In this document: positions 1 through 9,900 of the stretch, piece by piece | Layout: each line of letters opens with the position of its first letter | How positions within the stretch are numbered: the stretch's first letter is position 1 | DNA from: Smittium mucronatum | Lineage: Eukaryota; Kickxellomycota; Harpellomycetes; Harpellales; Legeriomycetaceae | Reading direction: 5' to 3' | Assembly: GCA_001953115.1 (NCBI GenBank) | Contig: LSSL01000340.1 | Coordinates: 1 to 17,221, forward strand | DNA: 17,221 bases | Translations under genes and position numbers: made by a program | The notes under the pieces: generated by a model | What the model was told of the DNA's origin: nothing | The model's database searches: none | What the model saw: only the letters and a program-made list of their open reading frames with translations

Positions 1-124
1 TAAAAGCTATATAATAAAGGTATGATTTAATAAAAATTATTAGTAAATAAAGTTAGAATCTGTATACTGTGCGTATAAAATTAGATCTTTAAAATGTGTA
101 TTTTATTTTAATAAGTTTTCGTGA
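1..124. other. AT-rich sequence without a recognised feature
   Basis: I see no gene, RNA or repeat in this stretch. It ends at an in-frame TGA (122-124) that closes the upstream side of the long open frame beginning at 125. AG dinucleotides at 130-131 and 135-136 could serve as splice acceptors for that frame. Such AGs are common by chance, so nothing is claimed. Confidence 0.5.
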
Positions 125-640
125 CGCTTAGAAAAGTATTATATCTTCAATTTTTCTCGGTGTCCCCTTGTTCATTATGACCCTACAAACGGCTTTTATA
201 GTTTATTTTTTTATTCTTTGCTTTTGGTTTTTTTCTATATCCAAATATCCCTTTTTTTTTTTTCTATTGTAATTTATACTCAAAATTTATCTATTGTAAA
301 TAGACTTGAGAATAAGTTCAGTCTTTCTAATTTCTTTGTAAATTATTCCTTTGAAATTTTCTTTGAAATTGCCTTTGAAAAATTCTATTGGGTCAGTCCA
401 ATTATGTCGTTAATACGAAAATCTATCAACAAAGCTTTTATACACAAATTTAAAATCAAAATCGCAAACACTTCCACAAATATATATATTGACTGTAAAT
501 TTAAATTTCTAAAGATTTGGACTCGTATATCTATTTTGGTAAATCATTTAATTTACGTAAAGTTAGCATATATAATAATTAAATCCATTAATTTATTTTG
601 GAATCTAATTAAAATATTTTATGAGATTCGTTTAAATTAA
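125..640 (+). CDS. Candidate orphan ORF or exon, 171 sense codons, unknown product
   Basis: I do not recognise this product. The frame is open from just after a TGA at 122-124 to a TAA at 638-640. That is far longer than any other frame in the window and longer than chance predicts when roughly 7-10% of random codons are stops. There is no early ATG: the first in-frame ATG is at 404-406, and a TTG occurs at 218. A complete ATG-started protein would therefore have only 78 residues, so an exon or a decayed gene fits better. The first part is less AT-rich and encodes a stretch containing CPLVHYDPTNGFYS. It is followed by about 30 strongly hydrophobic residues rich in Phe, Leu and Ile (a possible membrane segment), then a lysine-rich part with several tryptophans. 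A 12-bp unit is repeated three times in phase at 349-384. The T-rich strand raises the chance of a spurious open frame. Coding status is unproven. Confidence 0.25.
   Translation, partial: RLEKYYIFNFSRCPLVHYDPTNGFYSLFFYSLLLVFFYIQISLFFFSIVIYTQNLSIVNRLENKFSLSNFFVNYSFEIFFEIAFEKFYWVSPIMSLIRKSINKAFIHKFKIKIANTSTNIYIDCKFKFLKIWTRISILVNHLIYVKLAYIIIKSINLFWNLIKIFYEIRLN
349..384 (+). repeat. Three tandem 12-bp units inside the open frame
   Basis: Three consecutive units begin CTTTGAAA (349-360, 361-372, 373-384). The unit length is a multiple of three, so the repeat keeps the frame and encodes SFEIFFEIAFEK-like text. It is short and could be replication slippage. Confidence 0.6.
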
Positions 641-3600
641 ATATTAAATTTGCGAACCTTTTATAAAAATATAACTTCATAAAAAAATCAAGCAAAATCA
701 AAAAATTAAATTATTAACAAAAATAAATTCATCTTACTAATTGGAAAATGCAAAGAACTTTAATATTATTTTAAATATATAAAATAAAAAATAAATTGGG
801 GATATCAAATCTACCATTCATATTTTTTCGTTATTACTTTTATTATTATTTTCAATTATTCAGGTTTCTTAGTCAAGAAATATTACAAACTTGAAATATC
901 TTTAAAAAAATCTCTATATTTTTAAACTTAATTCCGAGAATTTCTATGGTGGCTAAAACCTGATTATTTACATTTTTAAGATAAATAGCTAGATATTGAG
1001 CTTTTTTTTTAAGGTTAAAATATAATGACAGTAAATTTGAATCAAAACCTATCATTTTGATTTACTACGGCTAATTTAATCGAGATCAAACAAAATAGTT
1101 ATAAATTGTATCAATTTAGACGAAACAAAACTAGGTTTTTTTATTATATAATTAAAACGTGAAAAATAAATTTTTAGTTAATGTAATATTAATAAACATT
1201 TTTTAATGATTTTCTATCTTTTTTTACGTAATGAAGAACACAGATTATTGAATAGTTAATTCTAGAAATAAATTCTGCATAAAAAAAACGTTAATTCTTA
1301 GAGCTACCCACCTCATCCTATTTGTTAAATATGAAGAATTTTTTTCAAAATAAAAATAATGCAAGCAATAAAATATGTTATTATCTCTAATAAAACCAAA
1401 TAATCAAAAATTATGTTAAATATTATTATATAGACTGTAGAAATAAATTATATTATTACAAAAATAAAAATATTTCAAAGCAATACATTACAACAATGGC
1501 TAATCTCAATATACCGAACAATAAATTAGAAAAATCAATATTATATTCCATATTTCTATCAGAAAAGTGTAAAATAAATATTATTTTAAAATATATTTTT
1601 TTATAGAGAATTTATGATATAAAAATATCCTTGATGGGGTTTTTTATGTGACAGATTTATTGATTTCAGAATTCTATGTAAAAATGATTTTCAAATTTAA
1701 AATCAAGAAATTAGAATGATAATAGTATTTAAAAAAATTATTTCCATTATCTTAAGTTAAAATCTGATCTTTAAAAAAAAATACATTTCACATATATCAC
1801 TCTAAAATTGACTTCGGTGAACTTTTAACTGCTTTAAAGGCAGAATTTTTAATTTAATTGCTGTTATTGAAAACAATATACTTATAGAATACCGTCATTG
1901 TTTAATTTTCCTAAAAAAAATGAAATTTTATACAAAAAATTCTCTATATTTTTTCTAGAATTGAAAATATTCATTTCTACAACAATCATCGATTATTTGC
2001 ACTGAAAATCCTTTAAAAATTCTTTTATCATTATTTATTGAATATGTTTAACTTAGACAGCCAAATATAAAAACTGTTTGGTTTTTTGGGTCAACCATAT
2101 ACTATATATTCAAATTCATCAAATAAATTTACATTAAACATCAAAAATCGTATTACGTTGCATAATTTATCAAAAATATTTGTTGCGATTTGACTTTGAT
2201 GTTAAGAATATTAAAAAACTTTAAAATAATAATTAAATATGAAGAATGTTTTTTTTTTTCAATTTTTTTTTCAATTCATTTGTATTAAATATGTAAAATT
2301 TTATCTCAACAGTATTTAGTATTTTTTCATTTAAAAATAATGGATTTTAATCGTAGCTTTTCCTTTTTTTTAAGAATTCTATAGAATTAAAGAAATATCA
2401 ATACATTTTAAAACATTATACTTTGAATAAACGAAGCAATGTTCTTCAAAAATTCTTGAAAACTTATCAAAAATATCTCAATGTTTTTTTGAATTGATGA
2501 TAATGACATTTCAGTTTTGATTAAATTATTTTTTTGGTCCTTTACTGGGCATAAAATCCTTCCGTCATTTCTATTAATTTGTCAAAAATAAATCTTTATC
2601 GCTTTCAAACAGAAAAATTCATTTCACATGAATTTTAAAAGCTATAATTTCATTTAATATTTGGATTCTTTAATAATTTTTATGAAAAAATTAAAAATTA
2701 TATAATTTTCAGTTTACTACAATACGGAATAACTTATTTTAATTTCTATGCTGTAGACTTAAAATTTTTATTTTATTTTATGGGGAGTATATATCTTATC
2801 CTTGATACTAAATATATATTTTTTCAAATATTTCATTTTCAAAAAATTTCTGTTTGAGTTTCAAGCTCTGTGAAATTCCACACCTTTTAAACAATTTTTT
2901 TTTCTTTTAAAGTATGAATGTTTTTTTGATGAGATAATTACGTTAAATCGATATATATATTATTTATAAGTACCTGAAAAACAATCTTAAGAACTTTCGA
3001 TATGTTTTTTATATTTTAAACCAGAATTTTACCCTTTTTTTTTAAAAAAAAAGAATTAAAATGCGACATTTATGATTTGCTTAGATTATTCTGTTATCGC
3101 AGTTTTTGTGGTGTATTTCACGCTAATTTTTTAAAATTCGTTTTCAAGAAATTTTTAAATCCGGTAGTAGGATTAATTCGTATCACTACTGACTACATAT
3201 ATCAAAACAGGCTATAATATTCTATTTAAATATAAAATTTCAGTTATTACTACTGGATATTTTTGTTGGTAGTTTTGAAATATTATACTGAATAATTTTT
3301 TTTTACAATTTGAAAAAGTTAAGGAATATTTTTTTTCGTATTAAAAGCTCCTATGTTAAATATTTAACACGGAAATGAAGCTAAATGTGTATATACACTA
3401 AAATGATATGATTTTAATTTTTCGAAAATGACAGTAAATAATCCAAATTAGTATTAAATTTAGCTTTCTCTTTTTAAATATTTTTTCTGAAGACGATTTA
3501 GAGATTGAAAATTTCTAAATTTACCCCTTTTTTTCTAAATATTTTATATATCTTTGATGATTTGTGTACTGTATCCTCAATGATGATATTTTGCTCTTGA

Positions 3601-4478
3601 TAATATCCCCTCTACTATAATTCTATTTGAACCATGATTTTTTTAAATATCCCCAATTTTTTCATTATAATATCTCCAAGATTTAAACAAGGAGTTAAAA
3701 TCAGGACTAATCACGTTAAAGCGGTAATAAACTGTATAATTTGAATTATAATTATTTTTTTAATATGACCTTTTATAGAAGTTAAAAATGTATAAATGGG
3801 CGGAATTATCTACTAATTTCCGAATTTTTTCTAAGAAATGTTAGTTTTAAAGGCTTATCTTTTGAATTTATTTTGTTAAGATAGTATATTTTAAACTTTT
3901 TTTAAGAAATTCTTTCGCAATTTTTTATTGAAAATACAATTATTTAATGATTTTTCTGCAGAGATAATGTAAATATTTGGTTATAAAAAGATTTTCAGAA
4001 AAGCTAAAAAATGTATATTAATAAAGGACAGATAAAATAAATATTTAATGTTTTGTTCTCAAATGGAATTTATTTTATAATTTTTGTGGAATATTTGCGA
4101 TTATTATATTTTCTAAACTCGAAAATTTTTAATTAAAAAATATCAATTTTTGGTTTTATTATGCATAAATTCAAAAAATTTATAGCTATTTGATTTTAAT
4201 TTTTATTGAATTTACCTTTTTAAGTCAAAAAGATAGATTTATTTTCATATTTTCTCCTTTTTATTGACTAAACTTTTTATTGTACCCTTTCTAAAAAAAT
4301 TGAATATATAAAGTATTCAAAAATTTAAAATTTTTTTTTTAAAAAATTAGTCCTAATAAAATATACTCTTCATTTAATTTAAATTAATAAATCATACAAA
4401 CCATATAAATCAAATTAAATTATATAACTAAAAGGAAATCATAGTTTTTTCATTAAAATATGAATGATACTATCAATA
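641..4478. other. Gene-free AT-rich intergenic sequence
   Basis: No credible gene is visible on either strand over about 3.8 kb. The longest open frame here (873-1055, minus, 60 codons) is within chance expectation for this composition. The stretch contains many A and T runs and scattered short patches with somewhat more G+C (for example 1301-1320 and 3091-3125). An imperfect inverted repeat lies at 2133-2206. No promoter, terminator or RNA gene can be called, because TATA-like and T-run motifs occur everywhere. Confidence 0.6.
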
Positions 4479-4526
4479 AACACACACACACACACAAACA
4501 TATATATATATATATATACATATATT
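4479..4526. repeat. Compound microsatellite (CA)8-(TA)9
   Basis: Eight CA units (4481-4496) are followed by a short AACA interruption, nine TA units (4501-4518) and a degenerate CATATAT tail. CA/TA compound repeats of this form are typical of eukaryotic nuclear DNA. This is one reason to place the window there. Confidence 0.95.
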
Positions 4527-5169
4527 AGAACTATTTTAAATCTCCATTTGCGTTAAATATTATTAAAAACTGGTTATTATTTTGGAATTTTAGTATTAAT
4601 ACATAAATTCATAATTTTATATTTAAAAGTTAAAAAAAGACTCGAAATGTGTTATATTCTTCGGGCGATTTTTAAATTTTTATTTATTTTCGCTAATTAT
4701 TACACATTTATTTTTTTTAGGTAATAAATAAATATCAAACTAATAAACTTATAAAAATTTAAGAATTTGAGAATTTGAGGATTTAAAACCATTCAATTTA
4801 GACAAAAATTTATATTCTTTTTGGAATAAAATTCAATAAATTTTATTTTGTGTGTTTTTCTATTCAATACTTGATGATATTATTAAAGCTATATTTCAGA
4901 GCGAATATTAAAACATTTTCTTTTTTTCTAGTTAAATTTTATCAATTATAATATATTATAATTATTATATGGAAATAAAATATACATTAAATATAAGGCT
5001 ACCAATATAATGATATATTAATAGATTTTTTAAATGTAAAATATACTAAGTTTACAACATAATTTGACTTTTTTTATTTATAAAGTTTAGTTATAAATAA
5101 ATTTGCTGTTATTAATAAGAATTTAAATCGATTTTTTTGAGAGATTTGTGACGATGTTATTTTTTTGAA
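4527..5169. other. AT-rich sequence upstream of the inverted-repeat element
   Basis: No gene is visible. An 18-base string at 4646-4663 recurs with one mismatch at 16853-16870, and an 8-bp unit is repeated about three times at 4763-4786. Confidence 0.55.
4763..4786 (+). repeat. Short tandem repeat, 8-bp unit GAATTTGA x3
   Basis: Two exact copies of GAATTTGA (4763-4770, 4771-4778) are followed by a diverged third (GGATTTAA, 4779-4786). It is probably a slippage product with no evident role. Confidence 0.7.
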
Positions 5170-5171
5170 TA

Positions 5172-5516
5172 GGCTACCAGTGCAATAAGTGGGTTTATTT
5201 CAATAATATGAATATTCGAAAAAAAAAAAATTAAAAATAATTCACCAATATTAATTTATGAAATTATTTGATTTTACATTGGATAAAGGGATATAAGCGA
5301 AAAAAAAGAGTTTATTCGACATATATTGAAAAAAATGGAATTATATTAGTAAAAATTGATCTATATCAATAAAACTATTTAATTGGAATAAACGCGTATT
5401 TATCAATAAAACACGATTTTTTCAATAAAAATGAACTATCTATATTAAAATCAGTTAATTAATAACTTCTCGTTTACTCGAAATATCATTTTTTTACCAA
5501 AATAGATCAAAATTAT
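5172..5516 (+). repeat. Left arm of the inverted-repeat element
   Basis: This 345-bp terminal inverted repeat matches the right arm without rearrangement up to AAAATTAT, after which the sequences diverge completely. Differences from the right arm include C for A at 5174, A for G near 5187, and an A12 rather than A10 run at about 5219-5230. Confidence 0.92.
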
Positions 5517-5928
5517 TTAAATAAATCGATTTTTTTTGAAATATATTCATAATAATTTAAAATGGAATCATTGATATAGTCCATAATCCAAAAAAAAATG
5601 CTTTTGTTTTTTTTTCTCAACGTATATTGGAGCATATTAAAACATAATGCAGAAAGAATGGATATTGATATCTAAAAACCTCTGGCCAATTTTTTATTTA
5701 ATAGGTATTTATAGAATCGATATTCGAAAAAATGGTATTCCCCCTTTATTACTGCTACCAAAAAATAAATAATATTTTATACTAACGGAATATGTAATAC
5801 TATAAACAGAGTTTAATCGTTGATACTTAATAATAGATTCTTTCTGAAAAAATTTACTGAAATTTTTATTCGGCTTATATCATAAATAAATCACAATATT
5901 TTTATCCTGAGTGTATACGTAAATTTTG
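5517..5928. other. Loop of the inverted-repeat element, no intact gene
   Basis: This is the single-copy centre between the arms. No open frame of transposase size is present. On the plus strand, codons 5619-5672 read NVYWSILKHNAERMDIDI before a TAA. This vaguely recalls the part of Tc1-like transposases just ahead of the second catalytic aspartate (a Y..IL..N...+A.+.GI pattern). The QQDN and DLNPIE blocks expected downstream are absent, so I treat the resemblance as weak. The loop could equally be filler unrelated to the parent transposon. Confidence 0.6.
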
Positions 5929-6271
5929 ATAATTTTTATCTATTTTGGTAAAAAAATGATATTTCGAGTAAATGGGAAGTTATTAATTAACTGATTTTAA
6001 TATAGATAGTTCATTTTTATTGAAAAAATCGTGTTTTATTGATAAATACGCGTTTATTCCAATTAAATAGTTTTATTGATATAGATCAATTTTTACTAAT
6101 ATAATTCCATTTTTTTCAATATATGTCTAATAAACTCTTTTTTTTCGTTTATATCCCTTTATCCAATCTAAAATCAAATAATTTCATAAATTAATATTGG
6201 TGAATTATTTTTAATTTTTTTTTTCGAATATTCATATTATTGAAATAAACCCACTCATTGCACTGGTATCC
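5929..6271 (-). repeat. Right arm of the inverted-repeat element
   Basis: This 343-bp segment is the reverse complement of 5172-5516. Such close agreement of long arms in otherwise unconstrained AT-rich DNA suggests a young insertion or ongoing arm-to-arm gene conversion. It also predicts a very stable hairpin if transcribed or single-stranded. Confidence 0.92.
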
Positions 6272-6610
6272 TAATATATATAATAATAAAATATATGTGT
6301 GAATTTTTTTTTTAAGTTTTTTGAATAAACTTTGACTGAATTTCTAAAATTGAAAATATGTTTTTGAATTTGCATTTTTTTTCTGATTAATGAAAGTTTT
6401 TTTTAAAAAAAAATGATAAAAATTCCAGTTTTATAGTATAAATATTTAAAATTTAATCTGAGTTTTAAAATTTTAAATGTATCTAAATTCTATTTCAAAG
6501 ATATTGAGATAAAATTTGATTTTGATTTTTTATTTTTACCCCTTTTAATTACGTAGTTCCAATTATATTTGCTTTGATTCCAATGGAAAAAAATCAGGGA
6601 AACAGAAATA

Positions 6611-6632
6611 ATTGTGGAAGAACCCCCACAAT
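6611..6632. repeat. Short hairpin with G+C-containing stem
   Basis: ATTGTGG (6611-6617) and CCACAAT (6626-6632) can pair around the loop AAGAACCC. It is not followed by a clear U-run in a transcript context, so no terminator is claimed. The role is unknown. Confidence 0.5.
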
Positions 6633-6896
6633 ATTTTTTTAAAATTTTATTTGTTTTTGGATAAATATATTTTTTTCAGAGATTTACAAACTTATATTGG
6701 TGTTTATTTAACTAAAACCTAGAGTAGTATGGTTTGAAAAATAATAACTATAATTAATTATATTATTTATCTCTTCATTATTTTTATAAGATAAAAATAT
6801 AACTGTAAATAAAAATAGCATAAAATCTCTTAAACTTATATTGCATGTTTTCTTGTAATTTTTATTTTTTAATCACATATCTGAGATTTTTCGTAA

Positions 6897-6983
6897 TTCA
6901 GAGTCTTTTTGATCGATTACGGTGTCAAATGTGCCTCACAAACTTTTCATAGCCTATTTAAGCCTGTGGTAGTATTTTTATAA
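6897..6983 (+). other. Low-AT island with a short open frame
   Basis: Between 6911 and 6970, 25 of 60 bases are G or C, about twice the surrounding level. One plus-strand frame is open from a TAA at 6894-6896 to a TAA at 6981-6983 and reads 28 residues, including IDYGVKCASQTFHSLFKP. The peptide is unremarkable in length but less biased toward Phe, Lys, Ile and Asn than random translations here. It may be a remnant exon or transposon fragment. I do not recognise it, and it has no ATG. Confidence 0.25.
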
Positions 6984-9900
6984 ATTTAAAATATCAATAA
7001 TTCTTAGTTAAATTGTAAAGTTATACAAAATAGGCGATGAAAAAATGCCATTCAATTTGAATATATCAACACTCCAAGAATTTTCGATTAATAACTTCAA
7101 TGCGGAGTATAAAATTTAAATTCTAATAATTTTCAACTAATAAAAAGAGAATGAAAATCCAATATAGGAATAGACACACTTTTAAATATTCTATATTGTA
7201 AGTTTTTTATATCTAAGACACATTTTTCATATTACCAGTTATTCCTTTAGTACCTCTTTATTATAATTGATTGTGCCATCAAGATTTTTTTTTTGGTTAA
7301 ACATTTAAGTTATAATTGGATCAGAATATTATTAATTATTATTAGATCTTTAAAATAACTTCATCAAGATCATAGTGAGTTGATCTATTAAAAAACAATA
7401 ATTTGTTTCCGAGATAACAATGTAAAAACCTTCCAAATATAATATATAGTTCAAATTTATATAAATGTTTTTTTATTACAAGTATTGTTATTTATTTTTT
7501 AGTATCTTTAAACCTGTTTTCTAAGATATTATTTTGAAGTAATTGGTTAATCCGCGAATTTGAAACAATATTTTTAAAAAGTTATAATATATTTTGTTAT
7601 TATATTTAATCGAAATATCACATAAATAATTATTTTTAATATTTTTATGAAATATAAAAAAAAGTTTCGAGAGAGCTTTTAAAATGATAATACAAAATTT
7701 AGAAGCTAATTTAGCAAAAATTCCAAGTTAGTCCATTATGTATATTATTTGAATACTAGGCAAAAACCGCATTTTTCAAGAATTTAAAAAACTATAAATT
7801 AGTTATGATTTAATTTGTAATATATATTTTAAAAAAAGGCCCAAAGATAAAATTATCACTATTTATAGCATATTTCTAGCAATAATATCGTTTTTTTAAG
7901 AGAAAAAGGCGGTGATATTGTCGAGGTTGTAATAATATCCAAAATTAAAACTTTAATTTTTGACTCTATTTGTATAACTCGTTATTAGTAGCTATATAGA
8001 AAACATGATTTTTTAAAAATATTTATTTTTCTAAATGAAATCGCTAGTTGTGTAAATTACCAGATAATTATATGTAAATAATTGAAATATTCTTTAATTG
8101 AATTTTTTTTCTACGTTTAGAGCGTATAACTAACTTTTACTAATATATTAATGGCTTAATTTATATGTATTTTTTTCGAAATTGAAGTGAAAATTTCAAT
8201 TTTAACTTCTTAAGATTGTTATTTGCTATTTTTAATTTTTGAAGGGATATAAATTTTATTATATAAATTAAATAAAATTATAAAAAATTACATAATTAAT
8301 TTTTAAAAAATCTGAAAATTATTATTATTATCAAAGACTTGAATAAATAAAGCTTTAATCTTGACTAAAAAACCAAATTCCGATTTAAAGCTATAAAAAA
8401 TAGTAAAATCTTTATTTATTTTTAATAGATATATATATGTTATGTATACTTATATCATAATTATATACTATTTAATTTTTTTGAAATATTTGAAAGTGAA
8501 TGATAAAATTATTGAAAGTTTTGGGCTTTTTCATATTATGGCGGTTAGAAAATAAATTTACGTTTATTTTTTATCTTAATGTGACTGTTTTTTTATTTAA
8601 ACAAAAATTTATTATAATAAAAGAAGTAAATTAACTAAGTAAAAAAATTGAAATATCTAATATTAAAAAATTAATCATTTTGAAAAAAAAATGTTATTTT
8701 TCTTTGGATGAGTTTTAGAAATTTTAAACTTACTATATTACTAAACTTGATTTTTTATGACCAATTTATTCAGCAAATATTTACATATTTATTTTGCATA
8801 AAAGGACCAAAAACGATATTTACAAAAAAAAAAAAAAATGAGGAAAAAATCTAAATCTTTCATAAAATTTTGTATAGTCTGAGTTAAATTTTTTTTAATA
8901 AATTTAAATATATAATTTTTATTGAGTATATTTATCAAATTAAATTTACGATTTTTAACTCATAAAAATCATTTTTTATGAAATAAAAATATTTTTTAAC
9001 CATTGAATAGATTTGAAAAATATATTTAATTGTTAATAAGTACATTATAAAAAAAATAAAGGATACATGGTTGTTTGGAAGCTTATTTTTTAAAAAAATA
9101 TACCTCAAAAAAACTAAATAATATTTTACGACTTTAATATAATACTTTTATTGTTTATCCATTTATTATAATAATAATGGTTCTAAGTGGTATAAAATTT
9201 TATTATGTTTTGGAAGTTTTTATGGTATTTATTGATATATATGATTCATACCTGATGATTTTAATTGTAACAAATGTTTCATATTACTATTTTTGATTTC
9301 TCATGATTTTTTTGAAAAATATTATTTGAAATAAAAGAAATCGCTCTACTTTTAAAATATAAAAAATTATAGCTTTAATGTTTTATTAAACTAGATTCCG
9401 CTCATAATAATTTTTTTTATATTTTCAAAACCAAAAATGGATTTTTTTTGTTTTAATTTGTACATAATGATATAAATAGTTATTCATATATGTAAAATTT
9501 TACTATTGATATATATTTCGTTTTTTTAAAATTTTTAATCTGATTATACTTATCTAAATAATAATTCGTATAATTATTCAATAATAGAATTGATATTTTA
9601 AATAAAAAATATGAATAAAAGCCATCAAAATCTAGGTTCTAATCTGATTGAAATTATTCATTCTTTTTTAAGTTTAAGTTCATTTTTTTCAAAAAATGAA
9701 AGATTTAATTCATGTTGCATTTTTTAGATTTTTTAATATCAATTATTTTACATATGATATTAAAATTTATGATATTAATTTTTACAAAATTAAAGAAAGT
9801 GATCTATATCTAATAATTTAACTATTTAACAATAATTATCAAAAAATCCCGAAAATCCAAATAAAAATTATTTTTTCATAACTTTTTTATACATTTTAAA

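Larger units (their letters stand above)
5172..6271. mobile_element. Foldback/MITE-like element, probably non-autonomous Tc1/mariner type
   Basis: Two long arms, 5172-5516 and 5929-6271, are reverse complements of each other and enclose a loop of about 412 bp. I compared the arms base by base and found 8 substitutions plus a 12-versus-10 A run, about 97-98% identity over 343 bp. The ends read GGCTACCAGTGCAATAAGTG on the left and GGATACCAGTGCAATGAGTG on the reverse-complemented right. TA lies directly outside both (5170-5171 and 6272-6273), matching the TA target duplication of Tc1/mariner transposons. The inner CAGTGCAATAAGT also resembles Tc1-family termini from general knowledge. An alternative boundary is CCAGTG with TA at 5175-5176 and 6267-6268, giving 5177-6266 (1,090 bp). 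The loop carries no intact transposase, so the element cannot move by itself. Assignment to Tc1/mariner is inference from the TA sites and end sequence. The inverted-repeat structure itself is directly observed. Confidence 0.85.

Noticed and set aside
873..1055. 60-codon minus-strand open frame
   Set aside because: At the stop density of this composition several frames of this length are expected by chance. It shows no recognisable motif and no composition shift.
3354..3369. 16-bp perfect palindrome TGTTAAATATTTAACA
   Set aside because: In sequence this rich in A and T a few perfect palindromes of this size are expected in 17 kb. There is no supporting context.
7160..7198. CAATATAG/CTATATTG inverted repeat
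   Set aside because: Eight-base inverted pairs of A/T-rich words are common by chance here, and nothing around them extends the pairing.
8824..8838. A-run as the tail of a retroposed sequence
   Set aside because: No upstream retroposon body, open frame or target-site duplication was seen. A/T runs of 10 or more are frequent in the window.
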